A DNA stretch of 64,000 bases, from contig NZ_JAJFOW010000024.1 of the NCBI RefSeq assembly GCF_020731285.1, forward strand, positions 38,980 to 102,979, given 5' to 3'. The translations under genes were made by a program, and so were the position numbers. Below, piece by piece: positions 43,167 to 51,357 of this stretch. Position 1 is the first letter of the stretch, and each line of letters starts with the position of its first letter. Under the pieces are notes generated by a model that did no database searches, was not told the DNA's origin, and saw only the letters and a list, made by a program, of their open reading frames with translations. Source of the stretch: Cohnella baijiui (GTDB lineage: Bacteria; Bacillota; Bacilli; Paenibacillales; Paenibacillaceae).

Positions 43167-43577
43167 ATGCGAAAAATCGTATGCATGGGGATCGCGAGAC
43201 GGTGATGAGGCCAAATGAATGCGAAAAACCGAATACATTGGGGTCGCGGGGCGGCGATGAGGTCAAATGTATGCGAAAAATCGAATACATCGGGGTCACG
43301 GGGTGGCGATGAGGTCTCATGTATGCGAAAAATCGAATACATCGGGGTCGCGGGGCGGCGATGAGGCCAAATGTATGCGAAAAATCGAATACATTGGGGC
43401 GCGAGGGGCGATGAGGTCTCATGTATGCGAATAATCGTATACATCGGGGCCGCGAGGCGGCGATGAGGTCTCATGTATGCGAAAAATCGAATACATTGGG
43501 GTCACGGGGCGGCGGCGCGGTCCCATTTATACGAAAAATCGAATACATCGGGGCCGCGGGACGGTCGTACGGTCCGA
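43167..43577. repeat. tandem array, period 52 bp, 8 copies
   Basis: ATGCGAAAA-like landmarks start at 43167, 43219, 43271, 43323, 43375, 43425, 43477 and 43529, that is 52 bp apart except one 50-bp step. Each unit has an imperfect 24-bp dyad with ATGTAT/ATACAT arms and core CGAAAAATCG, and a GC-rich half (GGGGTCGCGGGGCGGCGATG). There are no differing spacers, so it is not a CRISPR array. 43578-43681 shows nothing else. Confidence 0.92.
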
Positions 43578-43681
43578 CCTTATGCGACCGTCCGCCTGCG
43601 AACACCGAACCATCCCAACGGTAACTTACGACCATCCGCCCGCCAACATCGAACCACCCCGGCGCCAGTCCGCAACGCGGA

Positions 43682-44749
43682 TCACACCTCGCCGTAGTGG
43701 CGGATCCGGTAATCGACGTACGACTCCGCAAAGGCGAGATCCTCCAGCGCTTCGGCCGCCTCGCAAGGGGCCGGACGCTCCCCCCGGACGGCCGCGAGAA
43801 AGTTGATCGCCTGTTGGCGCATCGCCGAGACATTGGGCAGCACGGGGCTGTACCTGATCGCTTCGCCGACGGCCACGTTGTCCTGCAGGACCGTGACGGC
43901 GCCCGGGTGCTGCCGGGCGAGTGGAGCCGGAAGGTCCACTCGGACAAAGCCCCGCTCGAACGCGACGAGCACTTGCTCGTGCCATTCGTGCGAGGTGGCG
44001 TAGGGCGCCATCTCGAGCGTGACGGTGACGCCGCCGCCGCTTTCGCCGGCGAGGAGAACGCCGGCACGATCGGCGAACGTCAGCCGGTAATCCTCCCCTA
44101 GAAAAAAACGGATGGCGTTCACTTGGTGAATATAGTAGTTGACGAAGCTGTCCAGCAGCGCCGTCTGACGCTCCGTGTAGCGTTCCGGACCGGGCTCCAG
44201 CGTGACGGGCGGATACGGCTCGTCTGTGCCGAGCGGTCGGTCGGCGCCTGCGATCCAATCTCCGGGAGGCATCGTCACCCGGATGTAGCGCATGCTGCCG
44301 TAATCTCCCGAAGACCTCCAGGCGTCGATCGTTCGCTTGGCATACGCCATCGCGGGATCGGACCGCTTGTGGTAGCCGACCATGTGCAGAGCGCCGCTTT
44401 CCCGACCGATCCGCACGAGCTCCCGGCCGGCCGCAGCGGTTAGCGCCAGCGGCTTTTCCGTCAGGATGGGGATTCCCGCCCGCAAAAGATCGGGCACGAT
44501 CGCAGCATGATGGCGAAACGGCTGCGGCGCGACGATTGCGTCCAACCGGGTGCGCGCGAGCAGCTCGCGGTGATCCTCGTATACCTCCGGCACCCCGTAG
44601 CGGTCCGCCACCAGCCGGGCCATGCGCGAGCGCGGCTCGGCCAAAGCGACCACTTCACACTGCTCCGTCAACGCCGCATAGTTGGACAGGTGCGCCATCT
44701 GACCCATGCCGCCGACGCCGACGAAGCCGATCCTCAGCTTTCCGTTCAT
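43682..44749 (-). CDS. Gfo/Idh/MocA-family oxidoreductase
   Basis: The 355-residue protein has the Rossmann motif RIGFVGVGGMGQMAHLSNYA at the N-terminus, PILTEKPLALTA near residue 95 with the conserved catalytic Lys, and a C-terminal beta-sheet domain. Such enzymes oxidise or reduce sugars, inositols or sugar-like compounds with NAD(P). The start codon overlaps the stop of the FG-GAP gene (ATGA), so the two are translated together. It is on the opposite strand to the preceding catabolic genes. The substrate is unknown. Confidence 0.88.
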   Translation of the reverse strand: MNGKLRIGFVGVGGMGQMAHLSNYAALTEQCEVVALAEPRSRMARLVADRYGVPEVYEDHRELLARTRLDAIVAPQPFRHHAAIVPDLLRAGIPILTEKPLALTAAAGRELVRIGRESGALHMVGYHKRSDPAMAYAKRTIDAWRSSGDYGSMRYIRVTMPPGDWIAGADRPLGTDEPYPPVTLEPGPERYTERQTALLDSFVNYYIHQVNAIRFFLGEDYRLTFADRAGVLLAGESGGGVTVTLEMAPYATSHEWHEQVLVAFERGFVRVDLPAPLARQHPGAVTVLQDNVAVGEAIRYSPVLPNVSAMRQQAINFLAAVRGERPAPCEAAEALEDLAFAESYVDYRIRHYGEV

Positions 44750-45840
44750 CCTTTTTCGCCTCCCGGGCCCAAATTCTCGAACAGGTACAATCCGTCTTTG
44801 CCGGGCGCGACGATGTCGGGATAGCCGTTGCCGGTCAGATCCTCCGTCCAGAAGAAAATGCCCGCGCCGGACGCCTCGCCCGCCGGTCCGTAGTCGATGA
44901 CGTGCTTTGCGAACCGCCCGTCCTCGAGCTTGTAGTAGTAAAGACCGATCGGATCGTGCGCGCCGGGATCCCCGTCGTTGTGCGCGCGATACCGCTTGCC
45001 GGTCACCAGCTCCGGCACGCCGTCCCCGTCCAGATCGACGAGCTGCAGATCGTGAAACTGCGATCCGGAACCGTCAATCTCATGGCGGATCCAGGATCGG
45101 GTGCCGTCCGCCGCGCGCCGCTGCTCGTACCAATGCAATCCATAATCGTGCGCTTGGCCGACGATCAGATCCGTCAGGCCGTCTCCGTTGACGTCCCAGC
45201 CGAGAATCGGAACGCTCGCAGAGCCGAGATCGAACTCGCGATGGAACGTCCAAGGACCCGCCGCGGGATCGATCGGTTGCTCGAGCCAGCCGCTCGAAAG
45301 GATGACGTCGAGCCGTCCGTTGCCGGTCAGGTCGGCGAATCCCATGCCGTGTCTGCTCGCTTCGGCGCCGATGACGTGCCGGGCGAACCGGCCGTTCGCC
45401 CTGCCATTGGCGTCCCGCAGCAGCTTGTAGTAGGCTTGGGGCTCCGACGGCGTATTCGGGAAGATCTCCGGCGTCCCGCAGCCGTCGATGTCGCAAAAGC
45501 GGATCGTCTCGATGCTGCCGCAGACGTCGATGTCGAACGTTTGCCATTCTTCGTCCGCTTGGCCTGGGTTGCGCCGCCAACGGAGCGTTTGCCCCCACCA
45601 CCCGCCCGTGACGATGTCCAGGCGGCCGTCGCCGTTTACGTCCAGGGGAAAGTCGGAAAAGTCGTCGTAATACTCGTTGACCGCCGTCACCTCGCAGATG
45701 CGATGCTTCCGGACGTAATCCGGTCCTTCGTACCAATAGGCACCGCTCACGATATCCGGGATTCCGTCTTCATTGACGTCGAATACCGAGCACGCCTCGT
45801 ATTTCTCCGCGGACAATCGCCGCTTGGCGAATCGAAGCAA
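44746..45840 (-). CDS. FG-GAP/VCBS repeat protein
   Basis: The protein of about 364 residues is built from beta-propeller repeats with Ca-binding-like loops: DVNEDGIPDIVSGAYW, DVNGDGRLDIVTGGWWG, DIDGCGTPEIFP, DLTGNGRLDVILSSGW, DVNGDGLTDLIVGQ, DLDGDGVPELVTGKRY and DLTGNGYPDIVAPG. No signal peptide is seen from TTG 45840, which has AAAGGAGG 10 nt upstream; a longer frame reaches 45969 but has no ribosome site. Similar proteins occur near polysaccharide genes and may bind sugars. It is co-translated with a Gfo/Idh dehydrogenase. Confidence 0.82.
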   Translation of the reverse strand: MLRFAKRRLSAEKYEACSVFDVNEDGIPDIVSGAYWYEGPDYVRKHRICEVTAVNEYYDDFSDFPLDVNGDGRLDIVTGGWWGQTLRWRRNPGQADEEWQTFDIDVCGSIETIRFCDIDGCGTPEIFPNTPSEPQAYYKLLRDANGRANGRFARHVIGAEASRHGMGFADLTGNGRLDVILSSGWLEQPIDPAAGPWTFHREFDLGSASVPILGWDVNGDGLTDLIVGQAHDYGLHWYEQRRAADGTRSWIRHEIDGSGSQFHDLQLVDLDGDGVPELVTGKRYRAHNDGDPGAHDPIGLYYYKLEDGRFAKHVIDYGPAGEASGAGIFFWTEDLTGNGYPDIVAPGKDGLYLFENLGPGGEKG

Positions 45841-46020
45841 GCCGATCCATCCTCCTTTGCCGGCGCCGGCGGTTCCGGGCTGCCGGACGAGTAGCGAAGC
45901 GCCGTTCCTTCTTCCGGAAGGAGATTGCGCTTTCACGCCTAATGTATATAGAAACGCAAACGGGAACAATGGCGATTCTTGCGAAGTCGGCTATCCGATC
46001 TTGCGATAGGGGGAAAAGGG

Positions 46021-46857
46021 ATGGAGGAGGCGTCGGTCGTCATCCGTTCGCCTGTTCTGCTGGGTGGGCAAATCTTCGAATGCAGCAAGGAACGTCCTTT
46101 CTCGCTGCAGATGCACAAGCACGACCAGATGAGCGAAATGCTTTTCGTTGACCGGGGCGGGGGCGTCTTCGGGATCGACGGCCGGACGTACGAGGCGACT
46201 GCCGGCACGCTGCTGCTCTACCATCGCGGCGTCTGGCACGAGGAGCAGTCGACCGTCTATCCATTCCGGGCGCTGTACGTCGGGTTCCGCGGACTGGCGC
46301 TGCGGGGGATGCCCCCGGACTTTTTTTTGGCGCCGGGAACGGCGCCGGTGCTGCCGCTGGGCGACCGGGCCGACGCGTTTGCGCGCGAGCTCGGGGCGTG
46401 CATCCGGGAAGCGGCGGACGTCGGGCCGGAATCGCGCAACATCGCGAACCATCTCCTCGGCGCGCTGCTGGGGAGACTGGCCCGCGACGTCCACGGGAAA
46501 ACGGCGGCAGCCGCGTCCCGCAAGCCGGGGCGGGCGGCGGTCCTGACCGCCATGCGGTACATGGAGGAGCATTACGACCGGCCGATCACGCTAGACTCGC
46601 TGGCCAGGCTGGCCTATGTCAACGCCTACCACCTCGCGCATCTATTCAAGGAAGAGACGGGAGCGAGCCCGATCCAATTCCTGATCGGATGCCGGATGGA
46701 GGCGGCCAAACGCTATCTCGCGCTCGGGATCCTTTCGGTCCGGGAGATCGCCGAACGCGTCGGCTATCAGAGCGAGACGACATTCCAGCGGACGTTCAAG
46801 CGCCATACGGGGTTAACGCCCGGCCAGTACCGCGACAGCGGCCGCAACCGCGACTAG
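46021..46857 (+). CDS. AraC-family regulator with cupin sensor
   Basis: Residues 1-130 form a cupin-like sensor (MHKHDQMSEMLFVDRGGGVF, LLLYHRGVWHEE). The C-terminal 100 residues hold the two AraC helix-turn-helix motifs: ITLDSLARLAYVNAYHLAHLFKEETG and LSVREIAERVGYQSETTFQRTFKRHTG, then TPGQYR. The protein has 278 residues; the ATG at 46021 follows an AAAAGGG site. It is divergent from the FG-GAP/dehydrogenase pair, with 180 bp between, so it probably controls them. Its end overlaps the end of the converging AraC gene by 4 bp. Confidence 0.9.
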   Translation: MEEASVVIRSPVLLGGQIFECSKERPFSLQMHKHDQMSEMLFVDRGGGVFGIDGRTYEATAGTLLLYHRGVWHEEQSTVYPFRALYVGFRGLALRGMPPDFFLAPGTAPVLPLGDRADAFARELGACIREAADVGPESRNIANHLLGALLGRLARDVHGKTAAAASRKPGRAAVLTAMRYMEEHYDRPITLDSLARLAYVNAYHLAHLFKEETGASPIQFLIGCRMEAAKRYLALGILSVREIAERVGYQSETTFQRTFKRHTGLTPGQYRDSGRNRD

Positions 46858-47729
46858 CGCCCCCCGCTTTCCCGGTAGCGCATCCGGTATTCGCGCGGCC
46901 GGCAGCCGGCATGCTTGGCGAAGCAGCGCACGAAAAACGGAAACGAACCGAAGCCGACCGCCTCGGCGATACGGCCGACCGGCTCGTCGGTATGGACGAG
47001 CAATCCTTTGGCCTGTTCGATGCGATAGCGGGTCACGTATTCGAGCGGCGTGCAGCCGAAGACGGCTTTCATGCAGCGGGCGATGTAGGCAGGGTGAAAA
47101 TGCACCGCCTCGGCCAGCTCCGCATAGGAGAGCGACCGCCGATGGTGTGTCCGCAGAAACGCGGCCGCCTGCTCGGCGACCGCCAGCTGCGGGTGGCGCG
47201 AAGCCGGCTGGACGGGCTCGGGCAGCAGCTGCAGCAGCAATTCCTGGAACAGCTTCTGCTGCTTCAGGCGGTCGACGGCGTACGGCTCGCGGTCGAGCCG
47301 GTGCAGCTCGTCCATCAGTCCGAAGACGGCGGAGGGCTGACGCATTCGTCCGAACCGGGGGATCTGATAGGTGAACTGGTTCACCTGGACGTAAGGATTG
47401 TCGTCGATCGGATCGAGGGAGATCTGGGTGGACGTCGTCTCGTGCCACGCGCCAAGCATCTGAAGATGCAGCCAGTAAAAATGCGTCTCCTGCGTGCATG
47501 GTTTGGCGGCACGGTGGGAGCGGTCCGGCCGCAAAATCAGATAGCCGCCTGCCGTAACGTCGTAGACAGCGTCTTCCTCGGCCATATGCAGACAGCCTCG
47601 ATCGACCGCCAGCAGATCGAAGACGCCGATGTCTTTGCGGGAGGCGTGAGAGACGCCGGGTGCGTATGTGTCCTCCCCGCTCAAAATGTAATGGGGCAGC
47701 GGGGGCGAGATGAACCGGATTTCCGACAT
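46854..47729 (-). CDS. AraC-family regulator, probably of the GH127 gene
   Basis: The 291-residue protein has an N-terminal cupin-like sensor (SEIRFISPPLPHYILSGEDT, GGYLILRPDRSHRA) and two C-terminal helix-turn-helix motifs (LSYAELAEAVHFHPAYIARCM and EPVGRIAEAVGFGSFPFFVRCF, then RPREYR). The start at 47729 has AGGAGGT 11 nt upstream; the frame continues to 47807 without support. It is divergent from the GH127 gene with 241 bp between, a usual layout for an activator and its target. Confidence 0.88.
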   Translation of the reverse strand: MSEIRFISPPLPHYILSGEDTYAPGVSHASRKDIGVFDLLAVDRGCLHMAEEDAVYDVTAGGYLILRPDRSHRAAKPCTQETHFYWLHLQMLGAWHETTSTQISLDPIDDNPYVQVNQFTYQIPRFGRMRQPSAVFGLMDELHRLDREPYAVDRLKQQKLFQELLLQLLPEPVQPASRHPQLAVAEQAAAFLRTHHRRSLSYAELAEAVHFHPAYIARCMKAVFGCTPLEYVTRYRIEQAKGLLVHTDEPVGRIAEAVGFGSFPFFVRCFAKHAGCRPREYRMRYRESGGR

Positions 47730-47970
47730 CGGAATGACGACCTCCTGGAGTGCGGGATACGCAGGCGGTTTTGCGCGATTCCTTTCATTGTACGTCCCAA
47801 ATCGCATTCAGGCAAAAGATTGCGATAAATCTGGCCTGAAGAAGCCTTTTTTCACCCTATCATAAGTTCAGATCGGACAATTTCAGGTCGTGATCCGATA
47901 TTCTATCTACGCTTCGCGCCGTGATATATTCCCCATGAGAACGAAAAGACAAAGGAGAGGTATATCCGAT

Positions 47971-49833
47971 ATGAAGCTGCACGCTACGGCTTTCGAATCG
48001 CTGCCGCTCGGCCGGATCAAGCCGCTTGGCTGGCTCCGGGATCAGCTCCGCTTGCAGGCGGACGGGCTGACCGGGCATCTGGAGGAACACTGGAAGGACG
48101 TCGGGCCGGACAACGGATGGATCGGCGGACAAGGCGAGAGCTGGGAACGGGGGCCTTACTACCTGGACGGCCTCGTGCCGCTCGCGTACCTGCTGGAGGA
48201 CGAGCGCCTCATCGCCAAAGCCCGGCGCTGGATCGAGTGGTCGCTCGCCAGCCAGCAAGAGGACGGATCCTTCGGGCCGGACCGCATCTCGACGGTTAAC
48301 GCCGAAGTGGCCTCGCAGGACTGGTGGCATTACATGATCATGCTGAAGGTGATGATCCAATTCGAAGAGGCGACCGGCGACGCGCGCATCGTGCCGTTCC
48401 TCGTGAAGTTTTTCCGCTACGTCGCGAGGCATATCGACGAATGTCCGCTTCGGGAATGGGCGGTGCCGCGGGGAGCGGAGCTGATGCTCGCGCTGCACTG
48501 GACGTACCGGCGAACCGGCGAGCCGTTTTTGCTGGAACTGTCCGGCGTTGTATCGCGGCAGACGACGGACTGGACCGGCATTCTGGAGCGGTTCCCGTTC
48601 TGGCGGAAGGTCGAGCATTGGGATCACCGGACGCACGTCGTCAACGTCGCGATGGGCGTGAAGACGCCGGGACTTCGTTATGAGCTCGATGGCAGCGCGG
48701 AGCAAGAGGAAGCCGTTCGCAAGGGCATCGACAGCCTCATGACGCATCACGGCCAAGCGCATGGCATGTTTTCCGGCGACGAATGGCTTTCCGGCACGCA
48801 CCCCTCCCAGGGCGTCGAGCTGTGCGCCGTCGTGGAATACATGTACACGATGGAGCAGCTGGTCCGAATCTTCGGGGACGGCCGATACGGCGATATCCTG
48901 GAAAAAGTCGCCTTCAACGCGCTTCCGGCCGCCATCTCCGCCGATTGGACGTCGCACCAGTACGACCAGCAGGTGAACCAGGTCGTATGCAACGTAGCCA
49001 AGCGGGACTGGAGCAACGGCGACGAAGCCAACTTGTTCGGCCTGGAGCCTCATTTCGGCTGCTGCACCGCGAACATGCACCAGGGCTGGCCGAAGCTCGT
49101 CTCGCATGCGTGGATGTCGGACGGAGCCGGCGGGCTTGCGGTGGTGTCGTATGCGCCTTGCGAGGTGCGGACGACGGTCGGCTCGGGCGTCGAAGCGGCG
49201 CTGACGGTCTCCGGCGACTATCCGTTTCGCGAATCGGTCGCGATCGGTCTCGCGCTCGCCCGGCCGGAGCGCTTTGCCTTGCATCTGCGACTTCCCGCAT
49301 GGTGCGAAGCTCCCCGTCTGTACCTGAACGGGAGCGAGCTGCAAATCCCGCAAGCGGAGAAGGGATTCGTCCGTGTAGAACGGGAGTGGCAAGACGGCGA
49401 CCGGCTCGAGCTCCGGCTGCCGATGCGGACCGTGACGTCGACGCGCAATTTGTACGCGGTCAGCGTCGAACGGGGGCCGCTCGTCTATGCGCTGCCGATC
49501 GGAGAGCAATGGTTGCCGCATGTTCGGCGCGAGCGGTTCAGCGATTGGGAGATTTATCCGACGACCGCCTGGCGATACGGCCTGCTGCAGGACGTCGGGT
49601 TCGAGCCGGTGCTCGGGGAGATGACCCGGCAGCCGTTCCTCGCCCGGGAGGCGCCGGTCAAGCTGCGGACGAAAGGAATGCTGGTGCGCAATTGGCCGAT
49701 GGAAGGCAGCAGCGCGGGCGCGCCGCCGCTGAATCCGCATACGGAGGGGCAGGAGGCGGTGGAGCTGGAGCTGGTTCCTTACGGCAGCGCGAAGCTTCGT
49801 ATCGGAGAGTTCCCCGTCGTCCATGGGAAGTGA
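47971..49833 (+). CDS. GH127-type glycoside hydrolase (beta-L-arabinofuranosidase family)
   Basis: The 620-residue protein has the (alpha/alpha)6 barrel of the former DUF1680 family: GWIGGQGESWERGPYYLDGLV near 50-70, SQDWWHYMIMLK, GTHPSQGVELCAVVEYMYTM with the catalytic-site Glu near 285, and FGCCTANMHQGWPK near 361 with the Cys pair that binds zinc in GH127 enzymes. Two beta domains follow. Known members release L-arabinofuranose; relatives act on other pentose linkages. No signal peptide is visible, so it should be cytoplasmic. AAAGGAGAGG is 10 nt before the ATG. Confidence 0.87.
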   Translation: MKLHATAFESLPLGRIKPLGWLRDQLRLQADGLTGHLEEHWKDVGPDNGWIGGQGESWERGPYYLDGLVPLAYLLEDERLIAKARRWIEWSLASQQEDGSFGPDRISTVNAEVASQDWWHYMIMLKVMIQFEEATGDARIVPFLVKFFRYVARHIDECPLREWAVPRGAELMLALHWTYRRTGEPFLLELSGVVSRQTTDWTGILERFPFWRKVEHWDHRTHVVNVAMGVKTPGLRYELDGSAEQEEAVRKGIDSLMTHHGQAHGMFSGDEWLSGTHPSQGVELCAVVEYMYTMEQLVRIFGDGRYGDILEKVAFNALPAAISADWTSHQYDQQVNQVVCNVAKRDWSNGDEANLFGLEPHFGCCTANMHQGWPKLVSHAWMSDGAGGLAVVSYAPCEVRTTVGSGVEAALTVSGDYPFRESVAIGLALARPERFALHLRLPAWCEAPRLYLNGSELQIPQAEKGFVRVEREWQDGDRLELRLPMRTVTSTRNLYAVSVERGPLVYALPIGEQWLPHVRRERFSDWEIYPTTAWRYGLLQDVGFEPVLGEMTRQPFLAREAPVKLRTKGMLVRNWPMEGSSAGAPPLNPHTEGQEAVELELVPYGSAKLRIGEFPVVHGK

Positions 49834-49902
49834 AGGGTTACGGCGCAATTCCCGGACGCCCGCGATTTGCGCGCATATAAATGGGGAGGGGGAAATAGGA
49901 AT

Positions 49903-49934
49903 GGTAAAGGGTCGGTGGCAGCCGACCCTTTACC
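49903..49934. terminator. strong hairpin after GH127, possible terminator of the small toxin gene
   Basis: GGTAAAGGGTCGG and CCGACCCTTTACC form a perfect 13-bp stem with a 6-nt loop. No T-run follows on the plus strand; the minus strand is mildly T-rich. A second hairpin with AAGACCG/CGGTCTT arms (49983-50009) is followed on the plus strand by TATTTCTTTTT and could end the GH127 transcript. Confidence 0.5.
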
Positions 49935-50007
49935 CGACGGCCGATAACGGCGGCGGCGCTGCGTATGGTTCGTTTTTCGACAAGACCGATTCCCGGGCGG
50001 GGCGGTC

Positions 50008-50115
50008 TTATTTCTTTTTGCCGACGGTGTTTACAATACTGACGACAAGGGCCAGCAACGCAACGACGAACGTCCCGAATCCGATCATCAAGCTCAATGC
50101 GTCTCTAATCGTCAC
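50008..50115 (-). CDS. putative holin-like small toxin (type I toxin-antitoxin)
   Basis: The minus strand encodes 35 residues, MTIRDALSLMIGFG then TFVVALLALVVSIVNTVGKKK, from a GTG with AAGGGAGG 8 nt upstream. A short N-terminus, one membrane helix and a Lys-rich tail match the holin-like toxin peptides common in Bacilli (TxpA-like and related type I toxins). A promoter can be proposed at TTGAAT-17-GATAAC (50213 to 50185, minus strand), and AAGGACATTTGTCCTT (50169-50184) would fold at the mRNA 5' end, as in such toxins. The antisense RNA is not identified. Confidence 0.7.
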   Translation of the reverse strand: MTIRDALSLMIGFGTFVVALLALVVSIVNTVGKKK

Positions 50116-50168
50116 CCGACTCGCCTCCCTTCCGGAAGGATCGCCGACCGCCCTTATCCTTGCTGTCG

Positions 50169-50213
50169 AAGGACATTTGTCCTTGTTATCACTTTATGAA
50201 GCGACATATTCAA
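50169..50213 (-). promoter_or_regulatory. proposed promoter and 5' hairpin of the small toxin gene
   Basis: On the minus strand TTGAAT and GATAAC are 17 bp apart and the palindrome AAGGACATTTGTCCTT overlaps the expected RNA start. The palindrome could instead serve the msrAB gene on the other strand. Confidence 0.4.
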
Positions 50214-50343
50214 ATATTACGGACGGCCATACAAAATATGGAAGGGTTTGAACGGCTTGCCCCTTTCCGGGTAAAGTAGTCATAGAAGAGGGGCCGGGAG
50301 CAGCGAACAAGGCCGCAGACCCGGCGCGAGGAGGAGATTCGCA

Positions 50344-51357
50344 TTGACAGCCTACGAAGAAAAAACGGAGCTGGCCACGTTCGCGGGCGGCTGTTTTTGG
50401 TGCATGGTGAAGCCGTTCGACGAGCTGCCGGGCATCCGCTCCGTCGTCTCTGGCTACACTGGCGGGCATCGGCCGAATCCGACCTACGAGGAGGTCGGAT
50501 CCGAGACGACGGGGCACGCCGAGGCGGTGCAGATCGTCTTCGAGCCCGACCGATTTCCCTATGAACGACTGCTGGAGCTGTTCTGGATGCAGATCGATCC
50601 GACGGATGCCGGCGGACAATTCGAAGACCGCGGCGTTTCGTACCGGACCGCGATTTTCTACCACGGCGAGGCGCAGCGCAAGGCGGCCGAAGCGTCAAAG
50701 CGCGCGCTCGCGGCCAGCGGCAGGTACAAGAAGCCGATCGTGACCGAGATCGTGCAGGCCGGCCCGTTTTATCCGGCGGAAGACGTCCACCAGCATTACT
50801 ACAAGTCGCATCCGTACGACTACAAGCGCTATCTCGAAGGCTCCGGCAGGGAAGCGTACCTGCAGCGGACCTGGCACCGGCCGGAGGACGAGCGGCGGCT
50901 GCTGGCGCAGCTGTCCGAGCCGCAATACGCCGTCATCCGGCGGGGGAAAACGGAGCCGCCCTTCGACAACGCCTACTGGAATTGCGATCGGCCGGGCTTG
51001 TACGTCGACGCGGCGAACGGCGACCCGCTCTTCAGCTCCGCCGACAAGTTCGATTCGGGCACCGGGTGGCCGAGCTTCGCGAAGCCGGTCGAAGAGGGCT
51101 TCATCCGCAGAACGGCCGAGCTCGGAGGCGGGCGGCCGCGCACCGCCTTGCGCAGCCGGCTGTCCGGTAATCATCTGGGCTACTTGCTGCATGACGGTCC
51201 CGGGCCGGATAAGCTGCACTACCGGATCCACTCGGCCGCGCTTCGCTTCGTGCCCCTCGAGGAGATGGCGCGGCAGGGCTACGGCCGATACGTATCCGCT
51301 GTCCGGTCCGATGCGGACCCGGCGGAAACGTGCGAGCCCCGCAGCCGGGAGTCCTAA
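50344..51357 (+). CDS. msrA: MsrA-MsrB fusion, methionine sulfoxide reductase, with altered MsrB active site
   Basis: The MsrA part (residues 1-155) is normal, with TFAGGCFWC (catalytic Cys17) and YTGGHRPNPTYEEV, and reduces S-methionine sulfoxide. The MsrB part (about 178-310) keeps KTEPPFDNAYWNCDRPGLYVD and SSADKFDSGTGWPSF. In the motif that is normally RYCxNSAxLRF, however, it has HYRIHSAALRF, with Arg (CGG, codon 294) in place of the catalytic Cys, and NHLGY in place of the usual SHLGH. The MsrB half is therefore probably inactive or changed. The TTG start follows GAGGAGGAG. Confidence 0.88.
   Translation: MTAYEEKTELATFAGGCFWCMVKPFDELPGIRSVVSGYTGGHRPNPTYEEVGSETTGHAEAVQIVFEPDRFPYERLLELFWMQIDPTDAGGQFEDRGVSYRTAIFYHGEAQRKAAEASKRALAASGRYKKPIVTEIVQAGPFYPAEDVHQHYYKSHPYDYKRYLEGSGREAYLQRTWHRPEDERRLLAQLSEPQYAVIRRGKTEPPFDNAYWNCDRPGLYVDAANGDPLFSSADKFDSGTGWPSFAKPVEEGFIRRTAELGGGRPRTALRSRLSGNHLGYLLHDGPGPDKLHYRIHSAALRFVPLEEMARQGYGRYVSAVRSDADPAETCEPRSRES

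Noticed and set aside
43167..43577. CRISPR-like look of the 52-bp array (also 41690 and 628)
   Set aside because: The units are repetitive throughout, with no unique spacers, and no cas genes are present.
49823..50251. Plus-strand frame after GH127
   Set aside because: It crosses the 13-bp hairpin and lies opposite the better-supported small toxin gene; no domain is seen.
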